64,000 nt of DNA from Desulfofustis limnaeus (lineage in GTDB: Bacteria; Desulfobacterota; Desulfobulbia; Desulfobulbales; Desulfocapsaceae), in assembly GCF_023169885.1 (NCBI RefSeq), contig NZ_AP025516.1, positions 434,001 to 498,000 of the forward strand, read 5' to 3'. Within the stretch, counting starts at the first letter, position 1; each line of letters starts with the position of its first letter. Positions 1 through 8,308 of this stretch are shown one piece after another. The notes below the pieces were generated by a model. The model saw only the letters and a list, made by a program, of their open reading frames with translations. It was not told where the DNA came from and searched no databases. The position numbers and the translations under genes were made by a program.

Positions 1-822
1 CTTGAGCGAGATTTGACGCTCGTAGTCGCGGGCCTCGGCGGCGGCCTCGGTGAGGATCTTCTGCTGCTCCGGGCTCAGGGTCTTCCAGGCGATGTCGCTG
101 ATTAGCAGTACCGCCGGAGAATAGAAATGACCGGTCATGGCCAGGTGTTTCTGAACCTCGAAAAAACGCGAGGAGTGGATGACGGCCAACGGGTTTTCCT
201 GGGCATCGACGGTTTTCTGTTCGAGCGCCGTATACAGTTCCCCGAAGGCCATCGGGAGCGGGCTGGCGCCCAGGGCCTTCATGGTCAGGATGAACACGTC
301 GTCTTCCATGACCCGGATCTTCAGACCGGCCATGTCTTCCGGCGTATTGATCGGCCGTTTGGAATTGGTGATATTGCGGAAACCGTTCTCAAACCAGCCG
401 AGTGATCGGATACCCACCGCGGGGAAGCGGTCGGCGATTTGGGTGCCGATCTCACCGTCCAGAACCCGGTAACACGACTCACGATCCTTGAACAGAAACG
501 GGAGGTTGAAGAGCTTGACCTGGGGAACGAAGTTACCCATTGGACCGGTGGAGGTCAGGGTCATTTCCAGGGTGCCGAGCTGGAGTCCTTCCACCATGTC
601 CCGCTCGGAGCCGAGCTGAGAAGCGGGAAAGACCTGCACTTCAATATCACCGCCGGTACGATCGGCCACCAGTTTGCCGAAGTATTCGGCCGCCTGGTTA
701 TAGATGTGGGTCGGCTGGGTTGATGTCCCCAGTTTCAGAACCGTCTTGGCAAAAACCGGTGATGCTCCCATGACCATCATCAGTAACAATGCCGCTGCCA
801 GTATGAACCATTTTCTCCTCAT
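1..822 (-). CDS. dctP: TRAP transporter substrate-binding protein, DctP family (3' end cut by window)
   Basis: Periplasmic receptor of a tripartite ATP-independent transporter, which captures an organic acid and delivers it to membrane QM subunits. The first 274 residues are visible; the C-terminus lies outside the window. Residues 1-25 are a signal peptide (MRRKWF, a Leu/Met-rich core, then SPVFA before the mature end). DctP-type blocks follow: a TSTQPTHIYNQAAEYF N-terminus, FPASQLGSERDMVEGLQ, and the late PMAFGELYTALEQKTVDAQE block. The ATG is preceded by GGAGGAAACT. It lies 59 bp after the LarA-like gene on the same strand, so it is probably cotranscribed. That context hints at a 2-hydroxy acid as substrate, which is inference only. 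Confidence 0.9.
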   Translation of the reverse strand, partial: MRRKWFILAAALLLMMVMGASPVFAKTVLKLGTSTQPTHIYNQAAEYFGKLVADRTGGDIEVQVFPASQLGSERDMVEGLQLGTLEMTLTSTGPMGNFVPQVKLFNLPFLFKDRESCYRVLDGEIGTQIADRFPAVGIRSLGWFENGFRNITNSKRPINTPEDMAGLKIRVMEDDVFILTMKALGASPLPMAFGELYTALEQKTVDAQENPLAVIHSSRFFEVQKHLAMTGHFYSPAVLLISDIAWKTLSPEQQKILTEAAAEARDYERQISLK

Positions 823-881
823 AGTTTCCTCCGCGTTGAAGATTACCTGCCTATCCGGTTGTAGCCCGTCCCGTGCACGTG

Positions 882-2180
882 TCAAGGAGTGAGGATCGGA
901 AAGGTGTTGGCTCCTTGCGGCATGACCGTGAACAGTGGTCTGTCGGAGCCGCATTTTTCATAAGCCAGCTGCAGCGCCTCGTCCATGGTGGTGACGCCAT
1001 GGACGCCGGCCCGCTTGGCCAACTCGATGTTCTCCTGGCGGGTGACCATGATGATCGAGCCGCGCTGGGTGTATTCCAACTGGCGCACCGCCACCCAGCC
1101 GGAGATCATGAAATTGGCCCGTACCGCCTTTTCCAGTTCCAGCAGGTTCGGATGCTCAAACCAATCGAAAAACTCTTTTGGTTCCATGATATCCGGACAT
1201 TCGGCCAGCAGGATGACTGCTCCCCCCGGCTTCATGGCGTATACGGCGTTGTCGATGGTCTTTTGCGCCTGGTAGAGGTTGATGTCCTTGGGATGGCCGC
1301 CGGTGGAGGCGATGACGATATCGGCCTGCGCTGCGATCGGTACCCCGAAGATCTCGTCCACCAGCCGGGTGGCGGCCAGCCAAGCCGAGACCCAGTTGCC
1401 GGTAAAAATACCGGTCAGCTCGCCGTCCAGATTGGGCACCACGTTGACGATGAAGTCCGGCTTGACAAAAGCGGCGACTTCCATCATGTCTTCATGGCCC
1501 GGATTGCCCACGGTCTTCATATTGGCGGCCAGTGGGTTGGAGCCCTCGCCGACGGCGTCGGCCATGGCCCAGAGGTGGCTCTGCCGGATAGTCTGCAGGG
1601 AGGCGACGCCGGGCATGATCGATTTCCGGCCGCCGCCGTAACCCACCATGTAATGATAAATGACCCCGCCGGTGAGAAGGACCCGGTCGGCTTCGGCAAC
1701 CAGTCGATTGATGGAGACCTCGGTGCCGCGACTGGTCTTGCCGTAATAGACCATGTTGTCGCTATCCCAGGCGTTGTGGTTGACGATACGGATGCGGCGG
1801 CACACTTCGGGGCTGCAGAGTTGGACGAACTCGTCGGCGCTGTTGGGTCGATGGGCGCCGACGGCGATGATGACGGTGATGTCCTCGTCCCTGATCCCTG
1901 CTTCATTGAGGTAATCGATGAGCAGCGGCAGGGTTGTTTCATTGCGCTGCCAGCTTCTGGTGATGTCGCTGACGGTGATGACCACCGTCTCACCCGGTTT
2001 GACGACCTCGCGCAGTGGTGGACTGTCGATCGGGTGATCGAGGGCGTGGCGGTAGGCAGCCTGCAAATCGGCCGGCGGCGGCCGGTTGTTACCCACCAGT
2101 TGACAGAGGATTTGTGATTCGGGCAGGGAAAAGTGGAGTTTACCGGTGCCGATCTTGAGCTGAAAGTCTAGTTTTTTCAC
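882..2180 (-). CDS. LarA-like nickel-dependent 2-hydroxyacid racemase homologue (DUF2088 family)
   Basis: 432 aa. LarA enzymes interconvert lactate enantiomers with a nickel-pincer nucleotide; relatives act on other 2-hydroxy acids. Visible family features are the GAHRP motif (metal/cofactor His) near residue 120, then GGVIYHYMVGYGGGRKSIMPG, which carries the second conserved His and the Lys that anchors the pincer cofactor. A GTG start is chosen (VKKLDFQLKIGTG) because AGGATAG lies just upstream and the gene begins 7 bp after panB ends; reading further upstream only runs antiparallel-free into panB codons. No larB, larC or larE cofactor genes are in view. The substrate is unknown. The neighbouring TRAP receptor suggests it processes an imported hydroxy acid. 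Confidence 0.8.
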   Translation of the reverse strand: MKKLDFQLKIGTGKLHFSLPESQILCQLVGNNRPPPADLQAAYRHALDHPIDSPPLREVVKPGETVVITVSDITRSWQRNETTLPLLIDYLNEAGIRDEDITVIIAVGAHRPNSADEFVQLCSPEVCRRIRIVNHNAWDSDNMVYYGKTSRGTEVSINRLVAEADRVLLTGGVIYHYMVGYGGGRKSIMPGVASLQTIRQSHLWAMADAVGEGSNPLAANMKTVGNPGHEDMMEVAAFVKPDFIVNVVPNLDGELTGIFTGNWVSAWLAATRLVDEIFGVPIAAQADIVIASTGGHPKDINLYQAQKTIDNAVYAMKPGGAVILLAECPDIMEPKEFFDWFEHPNLLELEKAVRANFMISGWVAVRQLEYTQRGSIIMVTRQENIELAKRAGVHGVTTMDEALQLAYEKCGSDRPLFTVMPQGANTFPILTP

Positions 2181-2187
2181 AGGTATT

Positions 2188-3039
2188 CTATCCTTTATTC
2201 CGATGGCCGGCGGTGAGTTTGGCGGCTTCTCCCTCAACCATCCGGTAGACGTGCTCGTCACTTGGAAACACCCCCCGTCGCACCTCGTCGATATAGGCGG
2301 CGAAGACTTTCCGGTATTCACCGGCAACATCGCCGTAGCGTTTGACGAATTTCGGTGTGAAGGCTTGAAACAGGCCGAGGATGTCGGAACAGATCATCAC
2401 CTGGCCGTCGCAGTCGCCGGCGCCGATACCATAGACCGGGATCGGCAGTTCGTCGCGGATGATCTTGGTGACCTCAGGCGGAACGCCTTCGACGAGCAAC
2501 GAGAAGGCGCCCGAATTATAGACGGCCCGGGCGTCGTCGATAATGGCCCGGGCGCTGTCGGCGGTGCGGCCCTGGGCCCGGAAACCGCCAAGGGCGCCGG
2601 AGCTCTGCGGGGTCAAACCGACATGACCCATGACCAGCATGCCGCCGTCGCAGATGGCCCGGATGACCGAGGCGACACGAACGCCTCCTTCGAGCTTGAT
2701 ACAGTCGACACCGGCTTCTTTGTGAAAGCGGATGGCGTTGCGGCAGGCCTCTTCGGTGCCGGCCTGGTAGGAGCCGAACGGCATATCGCCGATGACGAAC
2801 GTGTTGGGAGCGGCCCGGCGGACGGCCTCGCAATGGTAAAGGCACTGGTCCATGGTCACCGGCACGGTACCCGAATAGCCATACACGGCCATGCCCAGAC
2901 TGTCCCCGACCAGCAGCATGTCCATGCCGGCTTCTTCGGCGAGTTGTGCGGTCACATAATCATAGGCAGTCATCCAGACGGCGCGTTTGCCCTCGTCCTT
3001 CATGGCTTGCAGATCGAATCTGGTCAGCTTCTTCTTCAC
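2188..3039 (-). CDS. panB: 3-methyl-2-oxobutanoate hydroxymethyltransferase
   Basis: 283 aa, cytoplasmic. It transfers a hydroxymethyl group from 5,10-methylene-THF to 2-oxoisovalerate to give ketopantoate, the first committed step of pantothenate and CoA synthesis. Family blocks seen are MLLVGDSLGMAVYGY, VIGDMPFGSYQ, IKLEGG, MGHVGLTPQS, and the catalytic Glu region LLVEGVPPEV followed by IGIGAGDCDGQVMI. The GTG start (VKKKLTRFDLQAMK) is preferred over an ATG 55 codons upstream: GGAGGA lies 8 nt before it and the extra N-terminus resembles nothing in the family. It heads an operon with the LarA-like gene. No panC or panD is in view. Confidence 0.93.
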   Translation of the reverse strand: MKKKLTRFDLQAMKDEGKRAVWMTAYDYVTAQLAEEAGMDMLLVGDSLGMAVYGYSGTVPVTMDQCLYHCEAVRRAAPNTFVIGDMPFGSYQAGTEEACRNAIRFHKEAGVDCIKLEGGVRVASVIRAICDGGMLVMGHVGLTPQSSGALGGFRAQGRTADSARAIIDDARAVYNSGAFSLLVEGVPPEVTKIIRDELPIPVYGIGAGDCDGQVMICSDILGLFQAFTPKFVKRYGDVAGEYRKVFAAYIDEVRRGVFPSDEHVYRMVEGEAAKLTAGHRNKG

Positions 3040-3475
3040 GATCGTGTCCTCCGGCAGTGGTTCAGAGATGGGGTGTGTCCCGACGTTTGCGGGTAACGGC
3101 CGGCTTATAGTCCGAGCGGCGGCTATGGCCGATGGTCGCCTTTGCAAAATCGGACCGGTCAGGCACGGTTGCGGCGAATGGAGAGCAATACAGAATTCTG
3201 GCAAACCTCATGGGCCTGGTCGGATAAAAAGAGATACATCATTAGAGTGATCACAAACGATCATAAAAAGTCAATGAAAAATGAACTCGTCCTGGACCGG
3301 GAGGGGCTCGAACGGTCTGAGGGGCGGCGATGACGGCCGCCGATAGTGATGCACGAGCCTGCAAGGCGACCGGGCTTTTTTACCTGTGCCAAGAAAAGCA
3401 ATTTTCTCGATGGTGATGGTCATGGTACATAGAGAAGGGACAGAGCACCGTGACTCTTTGTTCGGAAGAATGACC
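3040..3475. other. Intergenic region between panB and the TolC-like gene (divergent)
   Basis: About 435 bp with no convincing gene; the small open frames lack ribosome sites. It should hold the promoters of panB (leftward) and the efflux operon (rightward), but I see no clear -35/-10 pair. A short inverted repeat, TGATC-N6-GATCA at 3248-3263, could be an operator. This is weak evidence. Confidence 0.4.
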
Positions 3476-4915
3476 ATGATCAGAAAAAACCCGACAGGGG
3501 TGAACCGACGATGGCGGGCAGTGGGAGTATTGCTGCTGGCGCTGATGATGCTGCCGCCGGCACTGCCGGCGGCTGAGCCGACGGTAACGCCGCGGCCCCC
3601 ATCCGAGCTGTCTCTGGAAAGGGCCATCGAGCTGGCCTTGCGCAACAACCGCACGATCAGGGATGCCACCTACGGCATAGCCAGCACCGAACAGGGGCTG
3701 ACGGCGGCACAAGAGGTGTTTGCCATAAAGGTCCAGCCGCTGTCGAGCATCAACTATTCGCGCAGCGATGATCAGGAATTGTCGGTCTGGGAAGTGGGCG
3801 GCTCGGTCGCCAAGACCTTTCATAGCGGCGTCCGCGTGGCCGTGGAGCCGAGTATCGCCAAAGGTGATGATCGTTATGATGCCGACCTCGGCTGTGCCAT
3901 TACGGTGCCGCTGCTGCGGGGATTCGGGAAGGAAGCAGTGTTAGATGAGGTCTACGATAACCGCTTCACCGTGGCCTCCGCCCGTCGGCAGTTACTGCGG
4001 CAACAGGCCGATGTGGTCGTGGAAACGGTCGCCGCCGTCTATGATCTGATCAAGGAGGAGCAGCTGATTGCCTTGTATCAACAGCAGCTCGAGGAACTGG
4101 AGCGGCAGCGCAGGATGACCCGCAGCAAGGAGCGGGCCGGCCTGGCCCGGGCCATGGATGTCTATCGGTTGGAAATCAGGATTAAGGAGATTGAAGACGG
4201 TCTCAGCCTGGCTCGGGAACGGCAGCAAAACGGCGGTGATCAGCTGAAGGCCGTGCTGGCCCTGCCCTTGGAACAGTCGTTGGCGGTACGGGCACCGCTG
4301 CACTATGCGCTGATCGATATCGATCTCGACCAGGCGGTGCAAGCGGCGCTCGCCAACCGCGTGGAACTTCGTCAGGCCCGTGCCGATATCGACGAAGCAC
4401 AACGGCGGGCCCGGTTGGCCGCCCATAATATCCTGCCCGATCTCCAGTTGGAAGCCGCCTACCGCCGCGGCGGCAGGTTCGGGGACGAAGCGTATCTGCC
4501 CGATTACGATGAGAACTTGCTCAGCGTCAGTCTCTCCAGTTCCTCCGACCTGTCCCGCTCGGCGGAGAAGGCGCGCTGGCAGCAGAGTCGGATTACCGTC
4601 AACCGCCGTCAGCTGCAACTCGCCACGGTGGAGGAGAATATCGTTCGCGAAGTGCGGCGGGTGCTCAACACCTTGGACAAGTCGGCCCAGCGCATAGCCC
4701 TGCGGCGTCAGCAGATCACTCAGGCCAACGGTAAATTTCGTCTGGCGCAGGCGAAGTTTCGGCACGGCGAAGCCGACAACTTTGATCTGGTCGAATCGCA
4801 GGGGCAGCTCCAACAGGCCCGGGCCGACCTGGTCAACGATGAGGTGCAGTACATCGTTAACGGGTATCGGTTACGGGCGGCCATGGGGACCCTGCTCGAT
4901 TCGACAGGGGGCTGA
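3476..4915 (+). CDS. TolC-family outer-membrane efflux protein
   Basis: 479 aa. Outer-membrane factor that forms the exit duct of a tripartite pump. The N-terminus MIRKN then a hydrophobic stretch ending LPAAEP is a signal peptide. The rest is the alpha-helical OEP repeat pattern: SLERAIELALRNN near the mature start, a second half with DLDQAVQAALANRVELRQARADIDEAQ, and a late RLAQAKFRHGEADNFDLVESQGQLQQARADLV block. The ATG at 3476 has GGAAG 7 nt upstream; an in-frame ATG lies 6 bp earlier. It ends 3 bp before the adaptor gene, so all four genes to 8281 form an operon. The exported substrate is not indicated. Confidence 0.88.
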   Translation: MIRKNPTGVNRRWRAVGVLLLALMMLPPALPAAEPTVTPRPPSELSLERAIELALRNNRTIRDATYGIASTEQGLTAAQEVFAIKVQPLSSINYSRSDDQELSVWEVGGSVAKTFHSGVRVAVEPSIAKGDDRYDADLGCAITVPLLRGFGKEAVLDEVYDNRFTVASARRQLLRQQADVVVETVAAVYDLIKEEQLIALYQQQLEELERQRRMTRSKERAGLARAMDVYRLEIRIKEIEDGLSLARERQQNGGDQLKAVLALPLEQSLAVRAPLHYALIDIDLDQAVQAALANRVELRQARADIDEAQRRARLAAHNILPDLQLEAAYRRGGRFGDEAYLPDYDENLLSVSLSSSSDLSRSAEKARWQQSRITVNRRQLQLATVEENIVREVRRVLNTLDKSAQRIALRRQQITQANGKFRLAQAKFRHGEADNFDLVESQGQLQQARADLVNDEVQYIVNGYRLRAAMGTLLDSTGG

Positions 4916-4918
4916 GCC

Positions 4919-6391
4919 ATGCAGGCTGGACGATTGCTCTTCTTCTGCCTCTTGCTGGCGGCGCTGCCGGTGGCCGGCTACTATTTGCTGGCCGGTCCGT
5001 ACCAGCACCAGCCCGCCCCGCCACCTTCCCTCTTGGCCCGGGTGGAGGAGCGTGATCTGGTGGTGACCATCAGAACGCTCGGTACGCTGGAGGCGGCCAC
5101 CGCGCATATGATCTCTTCCCAAATCAGGGGGCCGGGGGCCAAGATCATCTACCTGGCGCCCAATGGGCGTTTCGTCGCCAAGGACGAGACCCTTGTTCGC
5201 TTCGATGCTCAGCCGTTCGAGGAAGCGGTCAACGAACTGGAGGCCCAGGTGGACAATCTCCAGGCTGCCCTGGAGGCTGCTCACCAGCTAGTTGAATGGG
5301 AGAAGAACGAGGCGAATCAGCGGATCGTCACCGCCGAGTACCAGCACAAGGTGGCTCAACTGGATTTGAGACGGCTGAAGGAGGGGGAAGGACCGCTGCA
5401 GCTTGCCCAGCTCCAGGATGACTTGGACGATGCGGAGTTGGCTATGCAGCGGCATCGCGCCTATCTGCAGGAGCTGGAGAGCCTGGCCGGCGAGGGAATC
5501 GCCAATCCGGCCGAGTTGGACCGGGTGCGGGAGGACGTGGAAACCCTCGAGGAGAGCTATCGGTCGGCAAAACGGCAGTACGACAGCTACGAAAAGTATG
5601 TCTTTCCGGTATTGATCGAGACGGCTCGGGCCAAGGAACAAAATACCCGACTGGCCATCGACCAGATCAAACAGGCCGGGGTGCATAAGATCGCCAATAG
5701 CGAGGCAGCCCTGACCCAGGCCCGCGGCAAGCTGGCAGCCGCCGAAGCGGCGCTGAACAAGGCTCGGCAGGAGTTGGTCAAGACCGTGCTGCGGGCGCCT
5801 TTCGACGGCATGATCGTGCATTATGAGACGTTTCGCGACGGAGAGATGCGCCCGCCGCGGGAGGGAGACACCGTTATCGTCAACCAGCCGATCCTGTATT
5901 TCCCGGATATCTCCAGCCTCACGGTGCGGAGCCGGGTGCGGGAGTCGGACCTGCATCGCATCCGGGTCGGCCAGCCGGCGGTTGTCATGATCGACGCCTA
6001 TCCGGAGGAGTCGTTTGCCGGCACCCTGGTGGTGATCGGCGCACTGGCAAAAAAGGGCGGCCAGACGGAGGAAAAGTTTTTTCAGGTGGATTTTGACCTG
6101 GACGCCTCCGATGAGCGGCTCCGGCCCGGCATGTCGGCCCGGGTGGTGGTGGAGATCGCCCGGCGTGCGCAGGTGGCGGTTCTGCCGATTCAGGCGGTGT
6201 TTCGCGATGACGGCGGTGATTATTGTTATCGGTACCGGCAGGGCACCTACGAACGGCTACCGATTACGCTTGGCCACCGCACTGAGGATTATGTGGAAGT
6301 CGTTGCCGGGCTGGACCGCGGTGATCTGGTATCCCAGGTGGAGCCGGAAACGGTCCACCCTTCTACCGCCGGCGATTCGAGGGGCTCGTGA
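4919..6391 (+). CDS. HlyD/MacA-like periplasmic adaptor (membrane fusion protein)
   Basis: 490 aa. It links the inner-membrane ABC exporter to the TolC-like duct. Residues 1-26 form one membrane anchor (LLFFCLLLAALPVAGYYLLAG). Then come a first lipoyl half (VRFDAQPFEEAVNELEAQVDNL), a long coiled-coil hairpin from about residue 95 to 285 (Glu/Ala/Arg-rich heptads), the second lipoyl half (TVLRAPFDGMIVHYE), and beta-barrel and membrane-proximal domains (VGQPAVVMIDAYPEESFAGTL; LRPGMSARVVVE). The coiled coil is longer than in typical MacA, nearer to HlyD-like adaptors. The stop overlaps the GTG of the ATPase gene (GTGA), which implies translational coupling. Confidence 0.88.
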   Translation: MQAGRLLFFCLLLAALPVAGYYLLAGPYQHQPAPPPSLLARVEERDLVVTIRTLGTLEAATAHMISSQIRGPGAKIIYLAPNGRFVAKDETLVRFDAQPFEEAVNELEAQVDNLQAALEAAHQLVEWEKNEANQRIVTAEYQHKVAQLDLRRLKEGEGPLQLAQLQDDLDDAELAMQRHRAYLQELESLAGEGIANPAELDRVREDVETLEESYRSAKRQYDSYEKYVFPVLIETARAKEQNTRLAIDQIKQAGVHKIANSEAALTQARGKLAAAEAALNKARQELVKTVLRAPFDGMIVHYETFRDGEMRPPREGDTVIVNQPILYFPDISSLTVRSRVRESDLHRIRVGQPAVVMIDAYPEESFAGTLVVIGALAKKGGQTEEKFFQVDFDLDASDERLRPGMSARVVVEIARRAQVAVLPIQAVFRDDGGDYCYRYRQGTYERLPITLGHRTEDYVEVVAGLDRGDLVSQVEPETVHPSTAGDSRGS

Positions 6392-7059
6392 TCGTTCAGC
6401 TGCGCCGCCTGGTCCATCACTACCGGCGTGGTGCCGGTACGGTCCCGGTGCTCGAAGAACTTGAGCTCGACCTGGAGCGTGGCGATTATCTGGCCGTGAT
6501 GGGCACCTCCGGATGCGGCAAATCAACGCTGCTGCATATCCTCGGCTGTCTGCTGCGTCCCAGCGGCGGCAGCTACCGGTTTGACGGCGAGGAGGTGGGC
6601 GGGCTCCCGGAAAGGGAGCTGGCCCGTTTGCGGTCGCGGCGTATCGCCCATATATTTCAGATGTTTTATCTGTTACCGCAACTCGATGTCGTGCATAATG
6701 TCGCTCTGCCGTTTCTCTACCGGGACGATCTCGACGAGGAGCAGGCTCGAAGCCGCGTCGATCAGGCGATCGATCGGGTCGGCCTGGGCCATCGCCGGTC
6801 GCATCGGCCGGCCGAATTGTCCGGCGGCGAGATGCAGCGGACGGCCATTGCCCGAGCGTTGGCCGCCGGGCCTGACTTGATTCTGGCCGATGAACCGACC
6901 GGCAACCTGGACGAACGCAGCAGCGGCGAGATCCTTGCTCTGCTCGGTGAGATGAACGACGACGGCCACACCATCGTCATGGTCACCCATGATCGCCATG
7001 TGGCCGCCTGCGCCGGGCGCCGGGTGTCATTGCGCCACGGCAAGCTCTGCCATGACTGA
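6388..7059 (+). CDS. ABC transporter ATP-binding protein (MacB/LolD type)
   Basis: 223 aa cytoplasmic ATPase that powers the permease encoded next. Walker A is GTSGCGKST at about residue 37, the Q-loop is in IFQMFYLLPQ, the signature is LSGGEMQR, Walker B is LILADEPTGNLDE, and the switch His is in MVTHD. This set, with the LDVVHNVALPF block, is typical of the MacB/LolD/FtsE exporter branch. The GTG start overlaps the adaptor stop by 3 nt. The gene's end overlaps the permease ATG by 8 nt. In MacB of E. coli the ATPase and permease are one chain; here they are separate. Confidence 0.93.
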   Translation: MIVQLRRLVHHYRRGAGTVPVLEELELDLERGDYLAVMGTSGCGKSTLLHILGCLLRPSGGSYRFDGEEVGGLPERELARLRSRRIAHIFQMFYLLPQLDVVHNVALPFLYRDDLDEEQARSRVDQAIDRVGLGHRRSHRPAELSGGEMQRTAIARALAAGPDLILADEPTGNLDERSSGEILALLGEMNDDGHTIVMVTHDRHVAACAGRRVSLRHGKLCHD

Positions 7060-8281
7060 ACACTTCTCTGCCAGTATCCGCACCGCCTTCCACTCTCTGC
7101 GGTTGCACAAATTACGCTCCATCCTCAGCATCGTCGGCGTGGTGTGCGGGGTCTCCACCGTGCTGGCGATTCTGGCCATCGGGGCCGGAGCGGAGGCCGA
7201 GACGATGCGACGGATCGGCCGGCTTGGCTTGGCCAACATCTATCTTCGTGCCGACAACCTCAGCGATGAACAGTTGAGCCGGGCTCGCCGCTTTCATTCT
7301 CGCGGCCTCCAGGCCTCCGATCTGGAGCGCTTGCAGACCACCGGCCTGCCAATCCGCCGGACGGCAGCGGTCCGGGAGCAGCGAGCCGATCCAGTCGGTT
7401 TTCCGGATGGCTTGGCACCGCGGGTGGTTGAGGCGACCAGGGACTATCTGGCGATCCTCGGCCTGCGTCTGGCGATCGGCCGATTTCTCGCCGATCGGGA
7501 CCTGGCCGATGCCAATCGTGTCTGTGTTCTCGGTTGGTCGGTGGCTCGATCTTTAGGAGCCGACGGGAGGCCGGGGGCGACTCTGCGCCTGGGCGCGGAG
7601 CTATGGACGGTGGTCGGTGTCATCGCCCGCCAGGGTGACGACCCGCTGGAGGCTGGCCGGATCTCGCTGCAGAACATCGACAACATGATTATCGTGCCGC
7701 TGGGGACCATGGCGCGGGCCGACTGGGTCGAACCGGTCAGTGAGTTGGTCATCGAACTGCGGTCTGCCGAGCGGATCGAGGACTCGTTGGCGGTTCTGGT
7801 CAACACCGTGCGTGCCGCCCACAACGGCGTTGACGACTTCAGTGCCATCGTGCCCCACCAATTGCTGGCTCAAGCCCGCACCATGCAGCGCTTGTTTGGC
7901 GTCGTCTTCGGGGCGATTGGCGGGTTGTCCCTGGTGATCGGCGGCATCGGCATCATGAATATCATGCTGGCCGGAGTCTCCGAACGGGTGCGGGAAATTG
8001 GTTTGCGCCGGGCCGTCGGGGCCCGGCCCGGCCATCTCGTCGTTCAGTTTCTCAGTGAAGCGATGCTTCTCACCGCCTGTGGCGGCGTTCTCGGGCTGGC
8101 CGGCGGAGCAGCATTGGCCTCTGCCGTTTCCTGGTATGCCGGCTGGCCGGTGCTTTTCTCGCCGCTAACCGTGGTCCTGCCCCTGGCCATGGCTTTGATC
8201 ACCGGCTGCCTGTTCGGCTTGTATCCGGCCGTCAAGGCGGCGCGCATGGACCCGCTGCAGGCTCTCGGCTACGGGGCTTGA
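7052..8281 (+). CDS. FtsX-like ABC transporter permease (MacB permease type)
   Basis: 409 aa inner-membrane subunit. One N-terminal membrane helix (RSILSIVGVVCGVSTVLAILAIG) is followed by a periplasmic MacB_PCD-type domain of about 220 residues, then three C-terminal helices: VFGAIGGLSLVIGGIGIMNIML, ACGGVLGLAGGAALASAVSW and VVLPLAMALITGCLFGLYPA. The cytoplasmic coupling motif VREIGLRRAVGAR and the ending AARMDPLQALGYG are classic for MacB-type exporters. The ATG at 7052 overlaps the ATPase stop (ATGACTGA); an upstream in-frame ATG would lie inside the ATPase gene and is rejected. Last gene of the efflux operon. Confidence 0.92.
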   Translation: MTEHFSASIRTAFHSLRLHKLRSILSIVGVVCGVSTVLAILAIGAGAEAETMRRIGRLGLANIYLRADNLSDEQLSRARRFHSRGLQASDLERLQTTGLPIRRTAAVREQRADPVGFPDGLAPRVVEATRDYLAILGLRLAIGRFLADRDLADANRVCVLGWSVARSLGADGRPGATLRLGAELWTVVGVIARQGDDPLEAGRISLQNIDNMIIVPLGTMARADWVEPVSELVIELRSAERIEDSLAVLVNTVRAAHNGVDDFSAIVPHQLLAQARTMQRLFGVVFGAIGGLSLVIGGIGIMNIMLAGVSERVREIGLRRAVGARPGHLVVQFLSEAMLLTACGGVLGLAGGAALASAVSWYAGWPVLFSPLTVVLPLAMALITGCLFGLYPAVKAARMDPLQALGYGA

Positions 8282-8308
8282 CGACCTCCTCAACCGCAGA
8301 CCGCCTCC

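Noticed and set aside
873-2117. Long open frame (414 codons) on the plus strand opposite the LarA-like gene
   Set aside because: It is the mirror of a well-supported gene. Its protein is His/Asp/Gly-rich, without family motifs or a proper ribosome site.
2203-3096. Open frame on the plus strand opposite panB
   Set aside because: Shadow of panB codon bias; no domain, no ribosome site.
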